From positions 1 through 32,184 of the forward strand of contig DXDX01000039.1 of NCBI GenBank assembly GCA_019115265.1: a stretch of DNA of 32,184 nucleotides, written 5' to 3'. Below the pieces are notes generated by a model. It searched no databases. It had not been told where the DNA came from and worked only from the letters and a program-made list of their open reading frames with translations. The stretch's first letter is position 1; every line of letters starts with the position of its first letter. The DNA comes from Candidatus Flavonifractor merdigallinarum (lineage in GTDB: Bacteria; Bacillota; Clostridia; Oscillospirales; Oscillospiraceae). Shown piece by piece: positions 1-8,919 of this stretch. The position numbers and the translations under genes were made by a program.

Positions 1-290
1 CGCAACCGGGCTAAAGTTCCGCTGCGGTGCCATTTGAACGGAACTTCCCGCCTATGAGGAAAGCGTTGTACTGCCATGCAAGACAAGTAACCGCAGAAAT
101 TGTAAGTCACCGCCAAAAAATGGGGCGGCCCCATAAAAAGGCCGCCCTTTTGGAGGGGAGTGGAGAGGGGAACGAGAAGTTCCCCTCTCCGCCTTTTCTT
201 TCCCCGGTTTCTTTTCGCGAAAAGAAATCGGGCGCCACCCGCGCAGGGTACCCGAGCCTGGCTGGCGGCCCGTGCGGCGAGCACACCGAA
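1..290 (+). repeat. Composite hairpin repeat element, copy 1 (left part cut off by window start)
   Basis: Near-identical to 9645-9930 and to the reverse complement of 24905-25200: shared core 'cctatgaggaaagcgttgtactgccatgcaagaca', hairpins GGGCGGCC/GGCCGCCC (123-147), GGAGAGGGGAAC/GTTCCCCTCTCC (162-190), CCCGGTTTCTTTTCGCGAAAAGAAATCGGG (203-232). Confidence 0.9.
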
Positions 291-911
291 TCAGTCGGGG
301 ATATAGGCCCGCACCCGCAGCTGGGCACCCAGGCTCTCAGCCAAATCCCGGCAGCGCTGGATTTCCTCCGGGCTCTTGTCCTTGTCCACCACGGTCATCA
401 CCACATGGGGCACCTGATGCACCGCCAGGCGGGTAAACTCCAGCATAGCCTCCCACCCCTTCTCCCCGTCCCGGGGCTGGGTGACGGCACAGTACTCCTC
501 ACAGGTGGAGCCGTTGAGGGAGATGGACACGGTGTCCACCCGCCCATGGAGCTGGGGGGTCACGTCCCGTCCGTGGATCAGGTTGGCGTGTCCGTTGGTG
601 TTGATGCGCACCGGGGGCAGCTTGTCCCCAAAGCGCTCTTTGAGCTGGTCCACCAGCCAGCACAAATCGTCCACCCGATAGGTGGGCTCTCCGAAGCCGC
701 AGAACACCAGCTCCCGGTACTGGCTCATATCCCGGGCGAGCAGATTGTCCAGCGCCTCCTGCCGGGTGGGTTCGTGGTCCAGCCACAGATCGTCGGCGTA
801 GATGCTGCCCTTGTGGCCGTTGTGCCGCAGACAGAACACACAGGCACAGTCGCACTTGTTGGTGAGGTTGACGTACAGCGCCCCCTCGTACTCATAAGAG
901 ATGGTCATCAT
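291..911 (-). CDS. TatD-associated radical SAM protein
   Basis: CX3CX2C motif in KCDCACVFCLRHNG; immediately downstream of tatD-like gene; start probably one of the ATGATG codons at 911/908 after GGAGGAGG (ORF track extends to 935). Confidence 0.88.
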   Translation of the reverse strand: MMTISYEYEGALYVNLTNKCDCACVFCLRHNGHKGSIYADDLWLDHEPTRQEALDNLLARDMSQYRELVFCGFGEPTYRVDDLCWLVDQLKERFGDKLPPVRINTNGHANLIHGRDVTPQLHGRVDTVSISLNGSTCEEYCAVTQPRDGEKGWEAMLEFTRLAVHQVPHVVMTVVDKDKSPEEIQRCRDLAESLGAQLRVRAYIPD

Positions 912-927
912 CCTGCCATCCTCCTCC

Positions 928-1692
928 TTACACAATGGAAAACAGCCGCCGCCCGTTGGCGGTGGTCTGGCGCTCTGCCTCCTCGGTGGAGAGCCCCTTC
1001 ACCTGGGCCACCGTCTCCGCCATCCGGTAGACATAGCCCGAGTGGTTGCGCCGCCCCCGGAAGGGCTCCGGGGCCATATAGGGCGCGTCGGTCTCCACCA
1101 GAATGCGCTCCAGCGGGACAGCCTCCAGCACCTCCAGTGCCTTCCGGGCGTTCTTGTAGGTGACCGGGCCGTCAAACCCCAGATACCACCCCAGCGCCAC
1201 CAGCTCCCGCGCCATCTCCACACTGCCGGAATAGCAGTGGAACACCCCGGTGACCTCCGGGAACTCCTTCACGATGGCCAGAGAGTCCCCGTGGGCCTCC
1301 CGGTCGTGGACAATCACCGGCAGATGGAGCGCCTGAGCCAACTCCAGCTGCCGCCGGAACACATTCTGCTGAAATTCCTTGGGCGGATTGTCCTTCCAGT
1401 AGTAGTCCAGGCCAATCTCCCCGATGGCCCGCACCTTGGGGTGGACGGCCAGATCCCGCAGCTTTGCCAGATCTTCATCCATCCAGTTGCCGCAGTCCCC
1501 CGGATGGACTCCTACGGCGGCGTAGATATAGGGGTAGCGCTCCGCCAGCTCCACACAGCTCCGGGAGGAGGGCAGATCACAGCCGGGACAGAGTACCAGC
1601 TCCACCCCCTGTTCCGGCAGGGCGGTGAGCAGTTCGTCCCGGTCGCTGTCAAAGCGCTCGTCATAGTAGTGGGCGTGGGTATCAAAGAGCAT
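928..1692 (-). CDS. TatD family hydrolase (metal-dependent DNase family)
   Basis: MLFDTHAHYYDERFDSDRDELL, IGEIGLDYYW, VFHCYSGS, LVETDAPYMAPEPFRG motifs. Confidence 0.95.
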   Translation of the reverse strand: MLFDTHAHYYDERFDSDRDELLTALPEQGVELVLCPGCDLPSSRSCVELAERYPYIYAAVGVHPGDCGNWMDEDLAKLRDLAVHPKVRAIGEIGLDYYWKDNPPKEFQQNVFRRQLELAQALHLPVIVHDREAHGDSLAIVKEFPEVTGVFHCYSGSVEMARELVALGWYLGFDGPVTYKNARKALEVLEAVPLERILVETDAPYMAPEPFRGRRNHSGYVYRMAETVAQVKGLSTEEAERQTTANGRRLFSIV

Positions 1693-1781
1693 ATGGCCTT
1701 CCTCCTGCCATGGGCGTCAGTCTCCTGAGTATCATACCCCTCTTTTCCCCGCTTTGCAAGGGAAATGCGGGGTAACTGAGC

Positions 1782-2723
1782 TCAGACCAGGTGGATGGGG
1801 GCGCCATCCAGCCAGGCCCGCAGATTTTCGCACACCAGCACGGCCCGCTTCTCCATGGACTGGGCGGTGGCAAAGGCGGCGTGGGGAGTGGCCAGCACAT
1901 GGGGTGCGGTGAGCAGGGGATGCTGGGAATCAATGGGAGGCTCCGTCTCAAAGACATCAATCCCCGCCCCCGCCAGCCGCCCGGCGTGGAGGGCGTCGGC
2001 CAGCGCGGCGCTGTCCACCACACTGCCCCGGGCGGTGTTGATAAGGAGGGCGGCGGGTTTCATTTTGGCGATGCGCGCCCCATTCATCAGGTGGTGGGTC
2101 TCCGCCGTGGCGGGGACATGGAGGGAGACGATGTCGCTCTGCTCCAGAAGAGTGTCCAAATCCACCTGTTCCACCCCCGGGAGGTGCTTTTCCGAGCGGT
2201 TGTAGCCCAATACCCGGCAGCCAAAGGCCTGGGCGATGGCGGCTACCCGGCTGCCGATGGCCCCCAGGCCCACCACGCCGAAGGTCTTGCCCTCCAGCTC
2301 GAAGCCCACCAGCCCGGCTTTGGTGCCGGAATGGCGGACCGCCTCGTCACACTGGGGGATGTTCCGGGCCAGAGACAGCACCAGACCAAAGACCAGGTCG
2401 GCCACCGCCACGGTGGAGTACCCGGCGCAGTTGGAGACGAGAATCCCCCGCTCCCGGCAGTAGTCCAAATCCACATGGTCCACCCCGGTAAAGGCCACAT
2501 TGATGTACTTCAGCTGGGGGCAGTGCTCCAGCACCGCCCGGCGGTAGGGGAAGTTGGAGAGCACCACCGCGTCCGCCTCCTGAGAGCGGCGGATAAGCTC
2601 CGCCGGGTCCTCGCTGCGGGTATCCCAGAGGGTGACTTCCATCCGCCCCGCCACAGCCTCTTTCACCATGGCGGCCAGCTTGTCCTGGGGAATGCCTAAG
2701 GGCTCCAAAATGGAAAGTTTCAT
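1782..2723 (-). CDS. D-isomer specific 2-hydroxyacid dehydrogenase (NAD-binding)
   Basis: FGVVGLGAIGSRVAAIAQAFGCRVLGYNRS Rossmann motif, LLINTARGSVVDSAALADAL; start placed at MKLSILEPLG (2723). Confidence 0.92.
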   Translation of the reverse strand: MKLSILEPLGIPQDKLAAMVKEAVAGRMEVTLWDTRSEDPAELIRRSQEADAVVLSNFPYRRAVLEHCPQLKYINVAFTGVDHVDLDYCRERGILVSNCAGYSTVAVADLVFGLVLSLARNIPQCDEAVRHSGTKAGLVGFELEGKTFGVVGLGAIGSRVAAIAQAFGCRVLGYNRSEKHLPGVEQVDLDTLLEQSDIVSLHVPATAETHHLMNGARIAKMKPAALLINTARGSVVDSAALADALHAGRLAGAGIDVFETEPPIDSQHPLLTAPHVLATPHAAFATAQSMEKRAVLVCENLRAWLDGAPIHLV

Positions 2724-2758
2724 ACACGCGCTCCTTTTTGAAAATGGGTGCGCGGGGG

Positions 2759-2878
2759 TTATGCTGCCTGCGAGAGTTCGGCCAGCGCCTCTCCCTCGCT
2801 GTCGGCGGAAAAGCAAAACCGCCCGGCACTGTCGTATACTTCAATATGTCCGCAGACCCATTTCAGCTCGTAATTCAT
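2759..2878 (-). CDS. Small protein, 39 aa (MNYELKWVCGHIEVYDSAGRFCFSADSEGEALAELSQAA)
   Basis: Manual translation of the minus strand; start preceded by GAAGGGAG Shine-Dalgarno-like sequence; ends 35 nt before the dehydrogenase start; absent from ORF track because of length. Confidence 0.7.
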   Translation of the reverse strand: MNYELKWVCGHIEVYDSAGRFCFSADSEGEALAELSQAA

Positions 2879-2947
2879 GAAAGACGCTCCCTTCTCTTGC
2901 AGTTGGGTCCAGTGTACCACAAGAGAAGTACCATAAATGGGACTCTA

Positions 2948-3631
2948 TTACTCCTCGTCGGGGACGGGAGTGTTGGAGAGGTCGGAGAGGAACTGCGCCC
3001 ACGCCTCCGGGTGGCGGACATAGTAGAGGGGGCACTCCTTTCCGGTGACGTCGTAGTGGCGGATGACCTGGCTGTTGTCCAGGTGGTACTCCTCCTGGAG
3101 CCAGCGCACCAGGCGCAGCAGAGAGTCGTAAGTAGCCTGAGAGAACTCCCCCTCCTCGTCGGGGTGGCAGCACTCAATGGAGATGGTGTCCACATTGCGC
3201 TGGCTGGTGCAGTAGGCAATCTCGTCCAGCGGCACGCACTGGATGATCTCCCCGTCCAGGCCGATGAGGAAGTGGCTGCTGGCGTAGGTCTCCCCACTCT
3301 CGGCCAGACCGGCAAAGTAGCTGCGGTTCTGCTCGGCGGTGGTCCCAGGGTTGCCTACATAGTGGACCACCACGCCGGTGACTTCCTCCAAGGGGGTCCC
3401 CGGTCGGGAGTAGGGATTGACCTCCAGAAGCTCCTGCTGAATCCAGGAGGGAATATCCGGGGGGGTAGGTTCTGTGTTCCGGCTGCTCAACAGAAGCTGG
3501 ATACCGCGGATGCCCAGCAGAAGCACCACCACGGCGGCCAGAATAATGGGCAGACGGAGCGGGGGGTAGCGGTGGGGGGAGCGGGTGGGGCGGGCCACCC
3601 GCTTGCCGCCCCGGGAATTGGGCTCAATCAT
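2948..3631 (-). CDS. N-acetylmuramoyl-L-alanine amidase (Amidase_2/PGRP fold), membrane anchored
   Basis: VTGVVVHYVGNPGTTAEQNRSYF, SSHFLIGLDGEIIQCVPLDEIAYCTSQRN, VIRHYDVTGKECP; N-terminal TM; start MIEPNSRGG. Confidence 0.9.
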   Translation of the reverse strand: MIEPNSRGGKRVARPTRSPHRYPPLRLPIILAAVVVLLLGIRGIQLLLSSRNTEPTPPDIPSWIQQELLEVNPYSRPGTPLEEVTGVVVHYVGNPGTTAEQNRSYFAGLAESGETYASSHFLIGLDGEIIQCVPLDEIAYCTSQRNVDTISIECCHPDEEGEFSQATYDSLLRLVRWLQEEYHLDNSQVIRHYDVTGKECPLYYVRHPEAWAQFLSDLSNTPVPDEE

Positions 3632-3764
3632 GTGGGTTCCTCCTCCCGGCCAAAGGGGACAGGCCGGTGTGATGCCACCATTATAACAAATTTTTCGCCC
3701 CGCGTCCCCTTTTTCCGCCCAGTTCTCAGGGGGCAATTTTCCCCGGAACATTGGCCGCAAAAAA

Positions 3765-3798
3765 TCCCCGGAGGGGCGGAAATCCGCCCCTCCGGGGA
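3765..3798 (-). terminator. Rho-independent terminator of htrA-like gene
   Basis: ATCCCCGGAGGGGCGGA/TCCGCCCCTCCGGGGAT hairpin followed on the minus strand by TTTTTT. Confidence 0.85.
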
Positions 3799-3819
3799 TG
3801 GAATGCGAGGGAGAACGGC

Positions 3820-5205
3820 TTAATAGCCAAAGCCGAAGGGCCAATTGAAGTAGTAGCCGCTGTTGCCGCCATTTTGCTGCTGCTGCTGAGCGGCCTGCTG
3901 GCGCTGCTGGGAGAGCTCATCCTTCAAATCGCTGAGGGCGTCCTGGCGCTCCTGGTTGTCCTCGTCCAGGGTGACGGTCACATCCTGCTTGGCGCCGTCC
4001 CGGTAGAGGGTAAAGGTGACGGTGTCGCCCGCCTTCTTGTCCTGAATGGCGGTTTTCAGCGCGTCGGAGGAGTCCACCTCCGTGCCGTCCACGGCGCAGA
4101 TGATGTCGCCCTGCTGGATGCCGGCCTTGTTGGCGCAGGAGCCATCCAGCACGCCCTCCACATAGGCGCCGGCGGGGACACCGTACTGGGTGGCGGCGGA
4201 GGACACGTCGGTCATCAGGATGCCCACATTGGGCTTGCCGGTGACATAGCCGTGCTCAATGATATCGGTAATCATGTCCTTTACGTCATTGATGGGGATG
4301 GCGAAGCCCAGACCCTCAATGCTGGCCTTGGAGGAGGAGCCGCTGCTGGAGAGCTTGGCGGAGGTGATGCCCACCACTTCGCCGTAGGAGTTGAAGAGGG
4401 GGCCGCCGGAGTTGCCGGAGTTGATGGCGGTGTTGGTCTGGAGCATGTTCATGGTCTCACCCTCGCTGGTGGTGACGGTACGGTCCTTGGCGGAAACCAG
4501 ACCGTCGGTGAGGGACCAGGTCAGCTCACCCAAGGGGTTGCCGATGGTGTACACCGGCTCGCCCACTACCAGGGCGTCCGAGTCGCCCAGGGTGACGGCG
4601 TGGAGGCCGGTGGCCTCAATTTTCAGAACGGCGATGTCGTTGTCGGCCTCGCCGCCCACCAGCTTGGCGTCGTAGCTGGTGCCATCCACAAAGGCCACCT
4701 TAATGGAGGTAGCGCCCTTGATGATATGGTAGTTGGTGACGATGTATCCGTCGGAGGAGATGATAAAGCCGGAGCCGGCGGCGGCGCCCTGAACGGGGAA
4801 GCCGTAGGTGTTGGTGTCCACCAGCTCGGTGGTGATGCCCACGCAGGCGTCTACATAGGTGGCGTAAATCTGGGAGGCGGACATGGCCTGGCCGGACTGG
4901 ACACTGGTAGTGTCCACGTTCACCGGCTCATGGGTGCCCTCGTAGATGGTGGTCTGGTCGCCCTTCTGGGTCAGGTACCAGATGCCGCCGCCCCCGGCCA
5001 AGCCGCCCAGCAGGGCACAGCACAGGCTCAGCGCCACAATCTTGGCCGCCCCGCCCTTCTTTTTCTTCTTGGGGGGCTGGGGCAGGCCGCCCTCCGGCAC
5101 CTCCCAGGGGTTGTTCTGAACGTGAAAGTCATGACTCTCTATGGGTCTGCCGGAGAGGTGGCTGGAATCCTCATTCCGGTTGGGATCGTAATTGCCGTAG
5201 TACAT
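3820..5205 (-). CDS. HtrA/DegP-like trypsin-type serine protease with PDZ domain
   Basis: GSGFIISSDGYIVTNYHII, NDIAVLKIEA, TNTAINSGNSGGPLFNSYGEVVGI, PDZ-like AGIQQGDIICAVDGTEV; N-terminal TM. Confidence 0.95.
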   Translation of the reverse strand: MYYGNYDPNRNEDSSHLSGRPIESHDFHVQNNPWEVPEGGLPQPPKKKKKGGAAKIVALSLCCALLGGLAGGGGIWYLTQKGDQTTIYEGTHEPVNVDTTSVQSGQAMSASQIYATYVDACVGITTELVDTNTYGFPVQGAAAGSGFIISSDGYIVTNYHIIKGATSIKVAFVDGTSYDAKLVGGEADNDIAVLKIEATGLHAVTLGDSDALVVGEPVYTIGNPLGELTWSLTDGLVSAKDRTVTTSEGETMNMLQTNTAINSGNSGGPLFNSYGEVVGITSAKLSSSGSSSKASIEGLGFAIPINDVKDMITDIIEHGYVTGKPNVGILMTDVSSAATQYGVPAGAYVEGVLDGSCANKAGIQQGDIICAVDGTEVDSSDALKTAIQDKKAGDTVTFTLYRDGAKQDVTVTLDEDNQERQDALSDLKDELSQQRQQAAQQQQQNGGNSGYYFNWPFGFGY

Positions 5206-5286
5206 ACAAGTCGCTCCTTTTTCCTGGTGTTCCTCTTGAAGTGCCTTTAGAATAAACGGAAAATATGTCTAAAGCGTGAAGAAACT

Positions 5287-6477
5287 TCACATGTTTTTTG
5301 AATTTGTTTCGCCGCCCGGACGATTGTGGAAAAAGGCCCACAGATCCCCCGCTGCCAGACGCAGATCGGCTATGGTATTGTGGAATACCCCCAGGCGGAC
5401 GATGTTGATGATTACTAGGAACACCACCGGCCCCAGCACCATCCCCAAAACGCCCCCCACGCGCATTCCCACATAGATGCTGACGAGGGACAGGATGGGA
5501 GAGAGGCCGGTCTGGTCCCCCACCGCCTTGGGCTCGCCCACCCGACGGAAGAGGGCCACCACCCCCCAGATCACCATCAGCTCCACCGCATGGCGCACAT
5601 CCCGTGTGACCAAATCAATTACCGCCCAGGGCACCAGCACTGTGCCGGAGCCCAGAATGGGGATGAAGTCCAGCACCGCCAGCAAGAAGGCCAGCAGCAG
5701 GGCATAGGGCTGTCTGATGAGGATGAAGCCGATGAGCAGGATAAAGAATACCCCCACCGAGAGGATAAACTCCGCCTTCACATAGCCGCCGAAGGCGCTC
5801 ACCGCAGCGGCGCGGACCTCCGAGAGAAGGTGGCGCACCGGCTCGGGCAGGCGGTGGGTGGCCAGATAGCGCAGGCGGGGGTAGTCGGCGGTGATGAAAT
5901 AGGAGCCCATCAGGAACACCACTGCCGCCACCGCAAAGGAGGGCACCGACGAGGCCACATCCGCCGCGCCGCTGGCCAGTGTGCGCACCAGAGAGGGCAG
6001 CGTATCAGAGAACCAGTCCAGCAGGTCTACCCCCAGATTGGTGAGCGCCTCCTGAGCGGATGCGCCCAGCTGGGCGGGAAAGAGGGTGAAGAGCCGCTGG
6101 AAGAAGAGATTCACCGCGTCCACGGTGGCGCTCAGTTCCGCCTCCAGCGACTCCCAGTTGGCCACCAGAGCGGCAGTCTCTTCCGCGATGTTCCACACAA
6201 AGACGGTGATGACGCCGCCCACCACCGCCAGAATGAACAGAATCAGCAAAATGGAGATGAGCTTGCGGGAGATGCCCAGCCGCTGGTGGAGGGTGCGCAC
6301 CAGGGGGTTCAGGAGCCAGGCGGTGCACAGCGCCAGGAAAAAGGGCATCAGCAGGGAGAAAAGGGGTAGGCCCACCCGTGTCAGGAGCAGCCAGGCCAGC
6401 CCCACCAAAGCCAGACGGACACTCAGACGTATCCACAGCCTGCCCCGTTCCCGCCAGGATAATTCCTGTGCTTCCAT
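5287..6477 (-). CDS. AI-2E family transporter (YtvI-like permease)
   Basis: Polytopic protein with family-typical segment LLAFLLAVLDFIPILGSGTVLVPWAVIDL and C-terminal GMRVGGVLGMVLGPV. Confidence 0.9.
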   Translation of the reverse strand: MEAQELSWRERGRLWIRLSVRLALVGLAWLLLTRVGLPLFSLLMPFFLALCTAWLLNPLVRTLHQRLGISRKLISILLILFILAVVGGVITVFVWNIAEETAALVANWESLEAELSATVDAVNLFFQRLFTLFPAQLGASAQEALTNLGVDLLDWFSDTLPSLVRTLASGAADVASSVPSFAVAAVVFLMGSYFITADYPRLRYLATHRLPEPVRHLLSEVRAAAVSAFGGYVKAEFILSVGVFFILLIGFILIRQPYALLLAFLLAVLDFIPILGSGTVLVPWAVIDLVTRDVRHAVELMVIWGVVALFRRVGEPKAVGDQTGLSPILSLVSIYVGMRVGGVLGMVLGPVVFLVIINIVRLGVFHNTIADLRLAAGDLWAFFHNRPGGETNSKNM

Positions 6478-6566
6478 AAAATCAGTTCCTCCTTCGTTGC
6501 GCGTTGTGGCAGTGAGGCCAGTATAGCACGCGGACAGCCGGAAAGGAGGACTATTTTATGAATTTT

Positions 6567-7736
6567 TTACTGGAGGCCCAGAAAAACCTGCCCCGCGGCC
6601 CGGGCAAAGCAGCGCGCCGCCCGCAGCGCCTCCTGGAGGGTGTTGCCGTGGGTCCCCACCTCCACCAGAAGGGAGCCGGGGGACAGCTCCTGATTGTACA
6701 CGGAGCCGCGCAGCGTGATGGGCCGGGCCAGCGTGGGATAGAGGGTATCCATGCTCTTTTGAATCCTCAGAGCCAGCGCCAGATTCTGCTGCCAGTTGGG
6801 GTGGCCGGAGCCGCTGCCCAGCACCAGCATGACCTGGGCGGTCTTTTCCCCATCCACGGTGGTCACCGCCTTGTAGACGGTGCCGTCGCTCCCCACCAGA
6901 GCGTCCCGGTGGATGTCCAGAATGAGGCGGATGGAGGGGTATTCCGCCAGATAATTCTCCACCGCTGCCCCCGAGCGGGTGTAGGCCCCATTATATTGGG
7001 GATAGTCATAGAGGGTGCGGTCGTGGAGTACCGTGAGGCCCATCTCGGTAAACACCTCCGCCATCTCGTCCCCTACCCGCACCACGTTGTAATTCTCATC
7101 CAGGGTGCGGGAATTGCCGTCGCTGGGGGTGTACACGTCCTCCCCGTCGGGGGTATACGCCTCCGAGCCGTGGGTGTGGATGAGCAGGATTTGGGGGCCG
7201 GAGTCGGGCAGGGTGATATTCACCCCCGCCGCCCACGCCGCTGCCATGTCCACCGACAAATTGGTGCGGTTGTAGAGGTAGAGGCCCTGCGTCTCCTCAT
7301 AGCCCTCTCCCCCGCTGACCACCAGCGTCCGCTCCACCACCGAGGAGCTGTCTGTGCTGGGGGCGGGGGTTTCGCTCTCCTCGGGTGCGGCATCGGGGGC
7401 GGGTGTTTCTTCCTGGGGCAGCAAATCCAGGGTGGTACCCTCCTCCGGCTCCTCCACCCCCGCCCCGGACAGCCCCTGCCGCAGCAGGGCGGACTGGTCC
7501 ACCACCAGACGCTCCCACAAATCCAGCTCGTCCATCACGCCGCCCTGGCCCGCCGCTGCCCCCAGCTCCGAGCGGAGCAGGGCCGCTACCACATCCGGCT
7601 CCTCCCCCAGAGACAAGAGAGCCTGTCCCACCTGTCCCCCCGCCCCGGCCAGCAGCGCCAATACCGCCAGTGTGGCCAGGAAAAAGGCGGCGCACCGCCG
7701 GAGCAGCCGCAGCCACTGAATCCCTTGACGTCCCAT
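6567..7736 (-). CDS. spoIIP: Stage II sporulation protein P
   Basis: ILLIHTHGSEAYTPD, VGDEMAEVFTEMGLTVLHDRTLYDYPQYNGAYTRSG, LILDIHRDAL, HPNWQQNLALA motifs; start at MGRQGIQW. Confidence 0.93.
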   Translation of the reverse strand: MGRQGIQWLRLLRRCAAFFLATLAVLALLAGAGGQVGQALLSLGEEPDVVAALLRSELGAAAGQGGVMDELDLWERLVVDQSALLRQGLSGAGVEEPEEGTTLDLLPQEETPAPDAAPEESETPAPSTDSSSVVERTLVVSGGEGYEETQGLYLYNRTNLSVDMAAAWAAGVNITLPDSGPQILLIHTHGSEAYTPDGEDVYTPSDGNSRTLDENYNVVRVGDEMAEVFTEMGLTVLHDRTLYDYPQYNGAYTRSGAAVENYLAEYPSIRLILDIHRDALVGSDGTVYKAVTTVDGEKTAQVMLVLGSGSGHPNWQQNLALALRIQKSMDTLYPTLARPITLRGSVYNQELSPGSLLVEVGTHGNTLQEALRAARCFARAAGQVFLGLQ

Positions 7737-7840
7737 ATGGACACATCCTTTCTCTTCCGCGTCTTGCTCCCATCCTATGCGCCGGAGGGCCGGGGCAGAC
7801 CAAAAAAGCGCGGTATGCCGGAGAAGGGGGCCGGGAGCGC

Positions 7841-7868
7841 TTGACTTTTCTACGGTTTCCGATATAAT
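7841..7868 (+). promoter_or_regulatory. Predicted sigma-A promoter for degV-like gene
   Basis: TTGACT - 16 nt - TATAAT. Confidence 0.7.
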
Positions 7869-7936
7869 AGCGGCGAGTATAAGTTTTAGGCCGGGATAAC
7901 TGGTCATTTTTGGCCGAGAAAGGAAGAAAAACGTCT

Positions 7937-8779
7937 ATGATCCGTATTGTGACTGACAGCACCAGCGACCTCTCGCCCCAGCGCGCCGCCCAGCTGGGCG
8001 TGGAGGTAGTGCCGCTGGCCGTCCACTTTGGGGAAGAATCGTTTTTGGACGGCGTGGAGATGACCAAGGAGGCGTTCTATACCCGTCTGGCGGGAGTGGA
8101 GACTTTGCCCACCACCTCCCAGGTTCCGCCGGAGACCTTCATCCAGACCTTCCGCCGCATCCGGGAGGAGGGGGACGAGGTGCTGGGGCTCTTCATCGCC
8201 GGGGCCATGTCCGGCACCTGCCAGTCGGCCCACATCGCCCGTGAGGTGGTGGACGAGGACCACATCGCCATTGTGGAGACGGGTACCGTCACCTTTGGGC
8301 TGGGCCTTCTGGTGGAGGTGGCCTGCCGCCTGCGGGACCAGGGCCTCTCCCTCTCCGAGCTGTCCGAGCGGCTGGGGGAGCTGGCCGGTCGCATCCGCCT
8401 GCTGGCGGTAGTGGACACCCTGAAATACCTCAAGATGGGGGGACGCATCTCTGGGGCCACCGCAGTGGTGGGGGGTATTCTGGGTATCACCCCCATTATC
8501 ACCATTGAGAACGGCCTGGTGGAGTCGGTGGGAAAGACCCGGGGCCGCAAGGCCGGGTTCCAGTTCATCCAGAAGTGGCTCCAGGAGAAGGAGGCCCCCG
8601 ACACGTCCCTGCCGGTGACCTTCGGCCACTCCAATTCCCCCAAGGCGCTGGAGGAGTGTATGGCCTTCTTTGGGCCGCAGCTGGCCGGGGCTGACCTGCT
8701 GCCCAGCGACATCGGCGCGGTGGTGGGCACCCATGTGGGGCCGGGTGCGGTGGGCCTGGCGTATTTTGTGCAGAAGTAA
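7937..8779 (+). CDS. DegV family protein (fatty acid-binding)
   Basis: MIRIVTDSTSDLSPQRAAQLGVEVVPLAVHFGEESFLDGVEM; TSQVPPETF. Confidence 0.95.
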   Translation: MIRIVTDSTSDLSPQRAAQLGVEVVPLAVHFGEESFLDGVEMTKEAFYTRLAGVETLPTTSQVPPETFIQTFRRIREEGDEVLGLFIAGAMSGTCQSAHIAREVVDEDHIAIVETGTVTFGLGLLVEVACRLRDQGLSLSELSERLGELAGRIRLLAVVDTLKYLKMGGRISGATAVVGGILGITPIITIENGLVESVGKTRGRKAGFQFIQKWLQEKEAPDTSLPVTFGHSNSPKALEECMAFFGPQLAGADLLPSDIGAVVGTHVGPGAVGLAYFVQK

Positions 8780-8787
8780 GGAAAAAA

Positions 8788-8827
8788 GCCGCAGGATTCA
8801 TCCCTTTTTGGGGGCTGGTCCTGCGGC
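8788..8827 (+). terminator. Rho-independent terminator after degV-like gene
   Basis: GCCGCAGGA/TCCTGCGGC hairpin followed by CTTTCTT. Confidence 0.7.
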
Positions 8828-8837
8828 CTTTCTTGCG

Positions 8838-8866
8838 TTGCATAGATTGGGGAATGGGTGTATACT
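8838..8866 (+). promoter_or_regulatory. Predicted sigma-A promoter for mntP
   Basis: TTGCAT - 17 nt - TATACT. Confidence 0.65.
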
Positions 8867-8919
8867 GAAAACCATTGTGCCCGCTGGTTTGAGCCGGGGC
8901 TGGGAAAGGGAGAATGTGC

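Noticed and set aside
27-1163. 378-aa ORF covering repeat copy 1, and similar ORFs in copies 2 and 3 (PMRxxLYCxxRQV...)
   Set aside because: Frames shift between copies through 1-nt loop indels and run into antisense of tatD/radical SAM; repeat is better explained as non-coding.
1748-1773. CCCCGC...GCGGGG hairpin between tatD and the dehydrogenase as terminator
   Set aside because: No T-run follows on the relevant strand and the stem is bulged; insufficient support.
5275-5289. GTGAAGAAACTTCAC hairpin near the end of the AI-2E permease gene
   Set aside because: Only 6 bp, overlaps the coding end, and no clear T-tract; too weak to call.
8867-8919. yybP-ykoY Mn riboswitch before mntP
   Set aside because: Only about 50 nt lie between the predicted -10 and the start codon and the conserved motif is not evident.
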